A DNA stretch of 64,000 nucleotides from Leucobacter sp. cx-328. GTDB taxonomy: Bacteria; Actinomycetota; Actinomycetes; Actinomycetales; Microbacteriaceae. The position numbers and the translations under genes are program-made. The notes beneath the pieces are model-generated. The model did not search any database, had not been told where the DNA came from, and was given only the letters and a program-made list of their open reading frames with translations. Location: positions 1 to 64,000 of the forward strand of contig NZ_JACVMX010000011.1 of assembly GCF_014530035.1 (NCBI RefSeq), in the 5' to 3' direction. This document shows positions 25,919 to 34,153 of this stretch, piece after piece (within the stretch, counting starts at the first letter, position 1; the number at the start of each line of letters is the position of its first letter).

Positions 25919-27114
25919 CACACACGCTCATCGAGCAGGTCGCACGCACCAAGATACGCAGACACCAACGCGAGTGCGACGCGGCGAACCGCATCAGCAT
26001 CGGGCAGGAAATTCGCACTGTGCAAGCTCGGCTGCGACGGTGCGCCCTCGGTCTCCACGCCGACAAACGCCATGACGCCAGGCAACCGCTCAGAGTAGAA
26101 CGAGAAGTCGTCAGCACCGCACGAACGCATCGGCTCGCTCACCCGCATGCCTGCTTCGATCAGGCGGCGATCCACAAAGTCGACGAAGTCAGGGTCGTTT
26201 TCCAGGACTGGCTCACCGGTCGTGATGTTCACGGTCGCAGTGACACCGAATGCGCGTGCCTGCGATTCGACATATTCGCGGATCGCCTCGTGCACGCGAG
26301 GCCGCTCCTCACGGTTCATCGTCCGCAGGGTCGCGGCGAAGCGTCCGCTCTCAGGGATGACGTTTGCTGCGTCGCCGGCTTCGAACAGTCCGACTGTCAG
26401 TAGGGCCGGGTGCATCGGCGAGCACACGCGTCGGAGCACCTCATTGAGACCCGTCACGATGTGGGCGAGCACGGGAATCGGGTTTGCTGCTTCGTGGGGG
26501 TACGCACCGTGACCACCGCGACCGATAACCACGACGGAAACCTCATCTGCGGCTGCGTTCGTCGGGCCCTTGCCGGTAGCAACCGACCCAACCGGGATGC
26601 GGGGGTGCACGTGTGCGGCAATGACGGCCTGCACGTTCAGACGATCAAGTGCGCCATCGTTCACGATATCGAGCGCACCCGAGGGGTACGCCTCTTCACG
26701 AGGCTGCAGGAACGGCACGAGTCCGTAGGGCAGATCGCACTCCGCTGCCGCCTGCGCCACAGCAATTAGGGCGGCCTGATGCACGTCATGTCCGCACGCG
26801 TGCATCGCACCGTTGGCCGAGGCGAACGCGGCACCGGTTGCCTCGGTCACGGGCAACGCATCGAGTTCTGAGCGGATCGCAATCGCGGGGCGAGCTGCCG
26901 GACCGATCAGCCCGATCCGGCCGGCGTCAGCAATGCGCTCCATCGGCACGGGCATGCGCTCTGCAATCCAAGCGGCGGCGGGTTCTTCCTCACCGGAGAT
27001 GCGGGGTGCGCGGTGCAGTTCCTCGCGGTATTCGGTGGCTACCGCGACCTTTTCAAGCGTGCGGGCGATGAGGTCGCGTGCAAGGTCATCGCGGTTCGGG
27101 GTGCTGGTGGTCAT
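25918..27114 (-). CDS. M20D family amidohydrolase
   Basis: A 398-residue di-metal hydrolase of the peptidase M20D group (hippurate hydrolase, IAA-amino acid hydrolase relatives). HACGHDVHQ carries a metal ligand pair, RSELDALPV is the preceding conserved strand and GRGGHGAYPHEA belongs to the dimerisation domain. It hydrolyses N-acyl or gamma-glutamyl-type amides in the cytoplasm; in this operon, removal of the glutamyl group from an oxidised amine is plausible but unproven. Its start overlaps the end of the FluG-like gene by 4 bases (ATGA). Confidence 0.9.
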   Translation of the reverse strand: MTTSTPNRDDLARDLIARTLEKVAVATEYREELHRAPRISGEEEPAAAWIAERMPVPMERIADAGRIGLIGPAARPAIAIRSELDALPVTEATGAAFASANGAMHACGHDVHQAALIAVAQAAAECDLPYGLVPFLQPREEAYPSGALDIVNDGALDRLNVQAVIAAHVHPRIPVGSVATGKGPTNAAADEVSVVVIGRGGHGAYPHEAANPIPVLAHIVTGLNEVLRRVCSPMHPALLTVGLFEAGDAANVIPESGRFAATLRTMNREERPRVHEAIREYVESQARAFGVTATVNITTGEPVLENDPDFVDFVDRRLIEAGMRVSEPMRSCGADDFSFYSERLPGVMAFVGVETEGAPSQPSLHSANFLPDADAVRRVALALVSAYLGACDLLDERV

Positions 27115-28289
27115 GCGGAAACTCCAGGGGCAATGAAGCGCGGTGACTCAGAGAGCTCGTACGCGCGAACGGCGTTGTCGTTGCAGATGCGGCGAATGAG
27201 CTTTTCGCCGTCTGCGACGCTCCACTCATCATCATCGATCCAGCCGTTGACGACCCGCAGCAGACCCTTCTTAAAGAGGTGCGAGCCCAAGAAGTACAGC
27301 TCGGGAAGACCCCAAGCATCGGAGGAGAAGAGCGCCTTGTCCATCGGCGTCAGCTCGAGGGACTCAGCAATGATCTGCGACGAACGCGCGCCAACATAGT
27401 TGATGGCGAGCCCCACATCGCAGTACACGTGCGGGAACACGTGCGCCAGGAAGCCAGCGTTGCGGTGGAACGGGTAACAGTGGAGCAACGTCACGCGTGC
27501 GCCACTCGTGCGCGTCATGCGCAGCCACTCAGTGAGGAGCAGCGGGTCGCAGCGGTGCAGATCGACATCGTCATCGCCGAAGCCAATGTGGAACTGGATC
27601 GCGCAGCGTTCATCGACCGCGGTCCAGATACCGAACCGGATCAGTACGGCGTCAGCAATCCTGATCGGGGCTCCCGCTTCAATCTCGGCGAACCATGCCG
27701 CAGCAGCAAGCTCCACTTCGCGATCACTCGGTCGCACGGGATCAAAGTCGAGGCCGATTCGGTATGCGGCGATCGACTTCACGCCCACTGCGGTGCGCAG
27801 TTGCGCACGCAGCATTTCACGGAAGCGGTCCGCAAATTCAGCCGGGGCAGGCTGCGACTCTGCGATCTGCTCAGCCAGACGCTCGAGACGAATGATCTGG
27901 TCTGCGGTCGCCCCCGACCGATCCGCCATGCCCTGTGGGGAAAGGATCGTGTCGCCACGGTGCCCGGTCTCAATGAGGTAGCGATCAATACCCGATGCCT
28001 TGAGCAGGAGGTCGTTGACCTCTGCCGGTGCGAGTTCTGCGCGACGAGCGAGGTACGCCTCAGCGGAAGCGTGGGGCTCGAGGTCGAGAAGCGGCGCGCA
28101 ATGACGGCGAATCGCGACCCCGAGCTGTGAATCGAACACGGTCGTGCCAGCCGGCGCATCCCAGTTCGACTCGGTAATCATGCTCTCGAATTCCCTGCGG
28201 TCCGGGACGTGCTCGATCACACCGTGACAGTGATGATCAATCAGTTGGACTTCTGCAAACGCTGACACGTCGAGACGTTGAACGGACAT
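27111..28289 (-). CDS. FluG-like amidohydrolase (TIM barrel)
   Basis: A 392-residue metal-dependent hydrolase. The N-terminal metal motif is DHHCHGV, and the segments QFHIGFGDDDVDL, LLHCYPFHRNAGFLAHVFPHVYCDVGLA and LFSSDAWGLPE match the amidohydrolase half of FluG proteins, which in some organisms are fused to a glutamine synthetase domain. Here the synthetase-like gene is separate but in the same operon, supporting joint action on a gamma-glutamyl compound. It is 39 bases downstream of the permease gene and overlaps the M20 gene by 4 bases. Confidence 0.86.
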   Translation of the reverse strand: MSVQRLDVSAFAEVQLIDHHCHGVIEHVPDRREFESMITESNWDAPAGTTVFDSQLGVAIRRHCAPLLDLEPHASAEAYLARRAELAPAEVNDLLLKASGIDRYLIETGHRGDTILSPQGMADRSGATADQIIRLERLAEQIAESQPAPAEFADRFREMLRAQLRTAVGVKSIAAYRIGLDFDPVRPSDREVELAAAAWFAEIEAGAPIRIADAVLIRFGIWTAVDERCAIQFHIGFGDDDVDLHRCDPLLLTEWLRMTRTSGARVTLLHCYPFHRNAGFLAHVFPHVYCDVGLAINYVGARSSQIIAESLELTPMDKALFSSDAWGLPELYFLGSHLFKKGLLRVVNGWIDDDEWSVADGEKLIRRICNDNAVRAYELSESPRFIAPGVSA

Positions 28290-28328
28290 CTAGGTTCCTT
28301 TTCGAAAGAGCAGTGTGAATTGGAGAGG

Positions 28329-29780
28329 TTAGTCGAGGTCTTCGACGGAGAGGCGGCCACCAATGCGCTTGGCCAGCTGCGGGCGGGCAAGGATGATGAT
28401 GAAGCCGATGATGCACCATGCGCCTGCGATCCACGGGAAGTACGTGTACGGCGCCTCCTGGCCAATCACCTGAATGGCGTACACGAACGCAAGGTAGATC
28501 AGACCGAGCACCGGCATGATCGCTTCCCACTTGGGAATCTTGGTGCCCTTTGCGCGGAAGATATAGACGATGACACCCACCGAGGTCATGCCGTAGGCCA
28601 CCACCATGCACAGGGTCGCAATCGTTGCGTACCAGTAGTAGGCATCGAAGGCGGATCCGCCAAAGACGGCAATACCGCCAGCGAGCAGCAGCGCAAGCAC
28701 GATCGTGGTGACCACTGCAGCGACAGGAACACCGGTCTTCGGGTGTGCGACACCGAGTCGCTTCGGGCCGAAGCCGTCACGTGCGAGAGCGTAGATAAGG
28801 CGGGCTGCGGCCGCGGTCGAGCTCAGTACCGAGGCGAATGCAACGACGAATGCAACGAACGCAATGAGCATCGCGTACTCGCGGCTGATGTACATCGTGC
28901 TGAGCTGGGTGAGCGTCGAGTTCGAACCAGCGAATGCGGCGACGCCAGCTTCATCAGTTCCGAAGCCGATCGTCTGCGCAAACATCATGAAGGTGTAGAG
29001 CAGACCAGCGACAACGATTGCGCCGAGCAGCGCCTTCGGAATGACGCGACGGGGATTCTCAGTTTCTTCACCGAGCGAGGCCCCCGACTCAAAACCAGCC
29101 CACGACAAGAACGCAAACACCGAAGCGGTGAGAATGCCAACTGCCGTCGCGTTGCCAGGCAGGAAGGTGCTCCAGTCGATGGTTGCGCCTTCGACCGGAC
29201 CGGTGCCACTTCCCACCTTGGTGAAGATGACGATTGCGAGCACGAGCATTGCGGCGACACCAATGGCGCCGATGACGAGCAGTACGCGGGTGACGATTCG
29301 AGACTCACGCACATTGAGGATGACCACGAGCGCCGAGACAACGAGTGCAACCAAGATCCATGGAATGTTCGCGAGCGCGCCACCGAACTCATCTGCCCAC
29401 GCTTGGAAGAAGACGCCGGTCGCGCCGAGGATGCATGCCGCGAAGAATAGGTAGGTTCCGAGAAGCGCGAACCCGCCGAAGAAGCCAGCACGCGGGCCAA
29501 TGGTTGCGCCAGCAAGCGCGTACACCGAGCCAGCGTGACTGAAGTATCCGGTCAGGCGAATAAAGCCGTAGCCGACGAGCAGCGTTCCAATGAACGCGAG
29601 CAAGAACGTGAACGGGACTGATTTCCCGACGAGCCCTGCGACGCCGATGCCGTTGAGCGCCATCGCCATGACTGGCCCCATGAAGCCTACGGACAGGGCG
29701 GTAACTTCCCAGACGCGAAGCTTACGCCTGCGCGATGTCTGGGTATGAGCGGACTCTGCCGCGAGTTGTTGGTCAGCCAT
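28329..29780 (-). CDS. APC family amino acid/amine permease
   Basis: A 483-residue membrane permease with 12 predicted helices. The first helix region (LRVWEVTALSVGFMGPVMAMALNGIGVAG) and FLSWAGFESGASLGEETENPRRVIPKA are typical of APC amino acid and amine transporters such as PuuP. As the first gene of the leftward operon it should import the compound processed by the FluG-like hydrolase, M20 hydrolase, aminotransferase and synthetase. The palindrome at 29893-29907 lies 113 bases upstream of the ATG. Confidence 0.9.
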   Translation of the reverse strand: MADQQLAAESAHTQTSRRRKLRVWEVTALSVGFMGPVMAMALNGIGVAGLVGKSVPFTFLLAFIGTLLVGYGFIRLTGYFSHAGSVYALAGATIGPRAGFFGGFALLGTYLFFAACILGATGVFFQAWADEFGGALANIPWILVALVVSALVVILNVRESRIVTRVLLVIGAIGVAAMLVLAIVIFTKVGSGTGPVEGATIDWSTFLPGNATAVGILTASVFAFLSWAGFESGASLGEETENPRRVIPKALLGAIVVAGLLYTFMMFAQTIGFGTDEAGVAAFAGSNSTLTQLSTMYISREYAMLIAFVAFVVAFASVLSSTAAAARLIYALARDGFGPKRLGVAHPKTGVPVAAVVTTIVLALLLAGGIAVFGGSAFDAYYWYATIATLCMVVAYGMTSVGVIVYIFRAKGTKIPKWEAIMPVLGLIYLAFVYAIQVIGQEAPYTYFPWIAGAWCIIGFIIILARPQLAKRIGGRLSVEDLD

Positions 29781-29892
29781 TGCGTGTGAAGACTCCCTTG
29801 TCGGTGGATGATCCGACGGGATTGCACCTGCTGTGCCCCATCACCTGCAGCGTAACTTACGTTACAAGAATGACGCAAACAATAGTTATCGT

Positions 29893-29907
29893 ATTGTTTG
29901 AAACAAT
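29893..29907. promoter_or_regulatory. Perfect palindrome upstream of the amine operon
   Basis: ATTGTTT-G-AAACAAT is a perfect 15-base palindrome. On the minus strand its TTGTTT could serve as -35, with TATTGT 16 bases further as -10, so a bound protein would block the promoter. The RpiR protein of the same operon is the obvious candidate binder. Confidence 0.5.
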
Positions 29908-29961
29908 CGCGAGAAGCCCCTAAGGAAACTAAAACCAATTTCATTGACCACACACGTGTTG

Positions 29962-29979
29962 AGACCTACTGTTAGGTCT
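29962..29979. promoter_or_regulatory. Palindrome in the leader of a surface protein gene
   Basis: AGACCTA (29962-29968) and TAGGTCT (29973-29979) are perfect 7-base arms around CTGT, 28 bases before the start codon of the surface protein gene at 30008. It may be an operator or a leader hairpin. Confidence 0.35.
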
Positions 29980-30007
29980 AGATACGCGTTAGTAAATCGG
30001 AGATTCA

Positions 30008-31822
30008 ATGACGTTTCGCACAGCAAAACTCACTGCGCTCGCAGCCACAGTTGGCGCACTCTTTCTCGGCTTGGCATCGGCACCGGCTTCAGCCACAGTG
30101 AGCGATGAAGACACGCCGCTTGTGCTGCAATTAGGTACCATGGGCGAAACTCAGACCTATGTCATCTCTGCTGACGGCAGCACGGCATACGGCTTCGGTG
30201 ACAACCAGGGGCAAGGTCAGAGCACCACAATAGACCTGGCAACTCGCACAGTGACGGGGCGAAACGCACCGATCGACCTGGAGTTTTACCGCAGCGAAAT
30301 TGCCAAGACCAGGGTCGCGGTGGGCCCCTATTTTGCAATCTACGGCAACAACAGCGAATATGCACTCATCAAGCTCGGCACCGATGACGTCCAGTATTTC
30401 AGTGATGCGCAAGGAAACTGGCCCGGACTGCGGCACCTCGTCGCAGATGAAACCGGTCACGTCACGGCAATCGCTGGGACTGGAAAATTCTTGAGCTTCG
30501 ATGGGTCAGACTTCACCGAAGAAACAAGATTTAGGCCGGAAGACACGTTTCCCGAGGGTGAAAGCGGAATGTCTGAAGATGGCATGCTGTACTTCGAATC
30601 GTACAGAGACACTAATCACGTAGATCGCGTTATTACGGTCGTCGTGGATATGCGAACTGGTGAGACACTTGGCACGGTTGAGGGCGGAATTGACAATCAA
30701 TTCACGCCGGTGATGTTTGATGCCTCTGGGACTTCGCTCTGGGGAAGGTTTGCGGACGGACCTCAGACACTTGCCAACATCGACTGGCAAACAGGAAACC
30801 CAGCATTCCCGTCAGTAGAGCTCACTGAAATTCTCCCGCTGAATAGCACGATGTACGCAGACGGCACCAACCGCTGGTTTGTTGTGGGAACAACTCCCAT
30901 GGCTGCCGGTGACTTCTCCGACGAGACCTCATTTGGCATGCGCGTGTCAGATAGCTTCCCAATCAACTTTTCCCGCGTCGCGGCTACCGGAGATCTCATC
31001 TACCAAGACTATTCAAGCGGTCAGCTTGGCCTGGTTGTTGGGCCAAAGATTGCAGCACCCGGCTCAGCCGCGGTCACTGCGTTCGGCCAAAGTGTGACGT
31101 TCTCAGCTGTTGCAGAAGGCCTCGCCATGTCTGACCCCACGGAAGACCCGGCTGGGCGCGTGACGAGTCAGACTTCAACGTTTGGGTCGATTTGGCAGTC
31201 TTCCCCAGACGGGGTGACGTGGACTGATATTAAGGGCGCCGACGGCCCCGAACTCAACCTCACCGCCACTGAAGACAGCATCGCGCTGAAGTATCGCCGC
31301 CACTTCTTCGATCGCTTCTGGGGGGAGCAGAACTCTGCTCTTGCGGAGATGACCACTCAGGGCCCAAAGATCACGCGTGCCGATGATCTCCCCTCGGTGT
31401 CAGCAGAGAAGAGCTACCCCGCGGAAACCATTACCGCAACAGGACAGGCGGGGATGACCTGGTCGAGCAGCGACCTGCCAGCAGGCCTCGCCATGAATAG
31501 CAGCACCGGTGAGATCACCGGCACTGCGCCCAAGGCTGGTGAGTACACCTTCACAGTGACCGTGACCGATATTTTTGGCACGGACTCGAAACTCTTCCAC
31601 CTCAAGGCCACCGAGCCTTCAGTGGTTCCGCCTGTCGACCCGAAGCCAGAGCCAAGGCCCACCCCAACCCCGAAGCCCACTCCAACCCCAGGTTCACAGC
31701 AGCTGGCTAACACCGGCTCCGGGGAATGGGGCCCCTTTGCTGGCCTGGCATTTGCGTCAGTAGCGCTCGGCGCAACGAGCCTGCTTCTGAACAAACGACG
31801 TTCCGCTCGGGCACCTCAGTAG
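30008..31822 (+). CDS. Sortase-anchored surface protein with Ig-like (He_PIG) domain
   Basis: A 604-residue exported protein. It has a signal peptide (TAKLTALAATVGALFLGLASAPASA), a long N-terminal region of short repeated beta segments that could be a propeller (about 30-350), a region to 460, a putative Ig-like domain (DLPAGLAMNSSTGEITGTAPKAGEY, typical He_PIG) to 540, a Pro/Thr/Lys-rich cell-wall spacer, and the sorting signal LANTG followed by a membrane helix and NKRRSARA tail. The LAxTG type suggests a class E sortase, not encoded here. GGAGA precedes the ATG. The role on the cell wall is unknown. Confidence 0.85.
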   Translation: MTFRTAKLTALAATVGALFLGLASAPASATVSDEDTPLVLQLGTMGETQTYVISADGSTAYGFGDNQGQGQSTTIDLATRTVTGRNAPIDLEFYRSEIAKTRVAVGPYFAIYGNNSEYALIKLGTDDVQYFSDAQGNWPGLRHLVADETGHVTAIAGTGKFLSFDGSDFTEETRFRPEDTFPEGESGMSEDGMLYFESYRDTNHVDRVITVVVDMRTGETLGTVEGGIDNQFTPVMFDASGTSLWGRFADGPQTLANIDWQTGNPAFPSVELTEILPLNSTMYADGTNRWFVVGTTPMAAGDFSDETSFGMRVSDSFPINFSRVAATGDLIYQDYSSGQLGLVVGPKIAAPGSAAVTAFGQSVTFSAVAEGLAMSDPTEDPAGRVTSQTSTFGSIWQSSPDGVTWTDIKGADGPELNLTATEDSIALKYRRHFFDRFWGEQNSALAEMTTQGPKITRADDLPSVSAEKSYPAETITATGQAGMTWSSSDLPAGLAMNSSTGEITGTAPKAGEYTFTVTVTDIFGTDSKLFHLKATEPSVVPPVDPKPEPRPTPTPKPTPTPGSQQLANTGSGEWGPFAGLAFASVALGATSLLLNKRRSARAPQ

Positions 31823-31983
31823 TTCGCGATACCCGCAGCTTCACATGTCATTGCAGTCCCTCCGCTTCACCGCGCTGGGGCTGCAATGACGTGTGAAGGC
31901 CATACATGAACCGACACGCCAGAGCCACCGAAAATACCCCGCTCGATTCGCACTGAAGGTCTCGATCCCGTAATCTCGTTCTT
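31823..31983. other. Intergenic stretch before tRNA-Ser copy 2
   Basis: No gene seen. It contains CATGTCATTGCAGTCCCTCC and CTGCAATGACGTGTG, an interrupted inverted repeat near 31847-31895 that may end the surface protein transcript, and the tRNA promoter region (CTCGATTCGC, TAATCT) shared with copy 1. Confidence 0.45.
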
Positions 31984-32071
31984 GGTGACGTGTCCGAGCG
32001 GCCGAAGGTGCAACACTCGAAATGTTGTGTGTAGTGACCCTGCACCGCGGGTTCAAATCCCGCCGTCACCG
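31984..32071 (+). tRNA. tRNA-Ser(CGA), copy 2
   Basis: Identical over all 88 bases to the tRNA at 20233-20320, with encoded CCA at 32072-32074, and followed by the same terminator. The two genes lie in direct orientation 11.75 kb apart, with the amine operon and one surface protein gene between them. Confidence 0.95.
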
Positions 32072-32077
32072 CCACTT

Positions 32078-32118
32078 AAAATCCCCGTCTCCTGGGTTTC
32101 CAGTTGAGACGGGGATTT
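32078..32118. terminator. Terminator of tRNA-Ser copy 2
   Basis: AAAATCCCCGTCTC (32078-32091) pairs with GAGACGGGGATTTT (32105-32118), followed by further T residues. It is the third copy of the same hairpin in the window; its downstream flank matches the other copies only as far as CTTTGC. Confidence 0.85.
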
Positions 32119-32167
32119 TTTCTTTGCTCTAGGCCGGTGGCGAGGTGCGGCTGCGCCTAGCGCGCTC

Positions 32168-32240
32168 ACCCACGCGAAACAGGCAGTTTCTGCCGAGATC
32201 GCCCGTTTCATGCGCATGAAAGTGGCGATCTCGAGAGAAC
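32168..32240. repeat. Intergenic palindromic repeat, copy 1
   Basis: A 40-base palindrome (32194-32233, 18 of 20 positions matched) with arms beginning CGAGATCG and a centre TTTCATGC/GCATGAAA is preceded by CGCGAAAC-five bases-GTTTCTGC and followed by GAGAAC. The same arrangement recurs at 46698-46795. It lies between the tRNA terminator and a surface protein gene. Confidence 0.7.
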
Positions 32241-32469
32241 GGGGCCATCTCGAAGGGCTGGGTCGCTGCGGCACCTAAGCAGCGCTTCTACTCAACTTCA
32301 GTGCATCCATACTCACGTCTTACAGCGGAGCGCTGGTGCGGCAATGTGTTGGCGCAGAATTATATTGGCACTCAGGTGCTCCACAACTTTTGTTGGGTTG
32401 AGCGGTTACATCGGAGTATTCGCAGCGCTCCAACAACGTACCTCGCAAAACATTACGGAGGTACTCAAT

Positions 32470-34131
32470 ATGTACTCATTCACCAGACCCATTGCGCGAT
32501 TGCGCAGCATAGCTATCGGCATCGCGATCCTCATCATCGGCGCCTGGATGTTGTCGTTCCACGTGCCGGCTGCGTCGGCGCTCACTGTCGAAAGCCCAGA
32601 AGGACCGATCCACGCCTCCTCAGGGTTTGGCGCAGCAGTGGAGTCCAGCCCGGGTGCCGGCTTTGGAAGATTCAATTCGGTTGACGGCAGTGTCATCCAA
32701 ACCCCCAACGACCATGACACGACGTTAGAATCGCTTTCGGTCTACGTGTATAACCAGTACCCCGCGAATGAAGATATTCAGTTCCGCGTTGTTGTTGTGC
32801 CTTGGAACGCGGAGATCAATGCCCCCGCTGGCGCACTCGTTGCGCTCTCTGAGCCACAGCGCATTCCGCTGACGAGTCTGCCAAGCCCTCACATGCAGCT
32901 GATGACGTTTCCGCTTGACGCACAGCTCGCACCTCATACCGATTATTTCGTGGCGCTCACCACACTGTTCGACGCGAATCCCTCACAGTCCGTGGGTACT
33001 CCAATCAGCTTGGGATTCAGCACGGGCGGTTCGCACTGGGTGTCGCAGCTTGCACTGACTCCGGACGACCTCACGAATCCGAACAAATGGGTGGGAGCCT
33101 TCGCTGGTTCACGATCTGGAACGCTGGCATATACCCTCACTTTTGATGGAGCACCGGTGGCCCGGACCATTACACCGAACTCAGTTCCGCTATCAGGGCA
33201 GTCTCAGCTCACCCTCACCGGTGAGAATCTCTCACGTGTCACCGCCGTAACTGTTGACGGCGAAGAGGTTCCCTTTGAGGGCCTCGCGGAACACTCACTT
33301 CGGTTTAATGCGCCTCCGCATCCTGCGGGAATTGCCGAAGTGATCGTTACGAACGCATTCGGCAGCTCAGCGCCACTTGAGCTCACTTATACGGCGCCAA
33401 CGCTATCGATGACGCTCGCAGACATCACGCACACATATGGTGAGGCGGCATCACTCGTAGCCCTGGTCAGCCCTTCTACTGCGGATGGCGAAATCGTCAG
33501 TTTCACAGTTTCCGGTGCCCCCGCTGGCGAGGGGACACTCATGGCTGGCAAGGCGACCTTCCAGCTCCCCGCTGCGGCCTACGACTCTGGAACACACGTT
33601 GTAGCCGCAGAGCTCGACTCCACAACTCACGGTGTCGCACATGCCACTGCGACCCTGCAGGTAAATCAGGCCGAGACCTCCGTTACGTACCAAGTCGGGA
33701 AGCCCAATACGGAAGCGCCAACGCATGACGCTTCATCGGCGCGCCTCACTGCCACGATCGTGGGGGTGCACGGCACCGTTCCCACCGGCGAGGCCGTGCT
33801 TCTGGACGCCACAGGCAACGAACTTTCCAAAGCCGAGCTGAATACTGACGGCATCGCGGAATTCGCGGTCCCCGAGTCGCTACAGGGATTCCTTCGCTAC
33901 ACGGGTGATCTGAATCATCTGCCTAGCGAAACCAAGATCAGTATTGCCCCACAGTTGGGAGAGAATCCGAACTCACCTGGAGCTCACACAGGAGCGGCGG
34001 CCACCGTGTCCGCGCTTTCTCGCACTGGCGCAGATTCAGGCCCATGGCTTGTGGCTCTCGGTGCCTTGCTGCTATTTGGCAGCGGAACGGTTCTCACCAT
34101 CAATCGTCTCCGAGCGCGACGCACGCACTAA
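32470..34131 (+). CDS. Sortase-type surface protein with IPT/TIG and Ig-like repeats
   Basis: A 553-residue exported protein with a signal anchor/peptide (ARLRSIAIGIAILIIGAWMLSFHVPAASA), a beta-rich region to about 195, an IPT/TIG-like domain (ITPNSVPLSGQSQLTLTGENLSRVTAVTVDG), two bacterial Ig-like units to about 500, and a C-terminal LSRTGAD motif followed by a membrane helix and RLRARRTH tail. LSRTG is a divergent sorting signal. GGAGG lies 8 bases before the ATG at 32470; the longer frame to 32344 has no signal peptide. The function is probably adhesion or display. Confidence 0.83.
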   Translation: MYSFTRPIARLRSIAIGIAILIIGAWMLSFHVPAASALTVESPEGPIHASSGFGAAVESSPGAGFGRFNSVDGSVIQTPNDHDTTLESLSVYVYNQYPANEDIQFRVVVVPWNAEINAPAGALVALSEPQRIPLTSLPSPHMQLMTFPLDAQLAPHTDYFVALTTLFDANPSQSVGTPISLGFSTGGSHWVSQLALTPDDLTNPNKWVGAFAGSRSGTLAYTLTFDGAPVARTITPNSVPLSGQSQLTLTGENLSRVTAVTVDGEEVPFEGLAEHSLRFNAPPHPAGIAEVIVTNAFGSSAPLELTYTAPTLSMTLADITHTYGEAASLVALVSPSTADGEIVSFTVSGAPAGEGTLMAGKATFQLPAAAYDSGTHVVAAELDSTTHGVAHATATLQVNQAETSVTYQVGKPNTEAPTHDASSARLTATIVGVHGTVPTGEAVLLDATGNELSKAELNTDGIAEFAVPESLQGFLRYTGDLNHLPSETKISIAPQLGENPNSPGAHTGAAATVSALSRTGADSGPWLVALGALLLFGSGTVLTINRLRARRTH

Positions 34132-34153
34132 ATGCAAGCGTGACGTACCGTAC

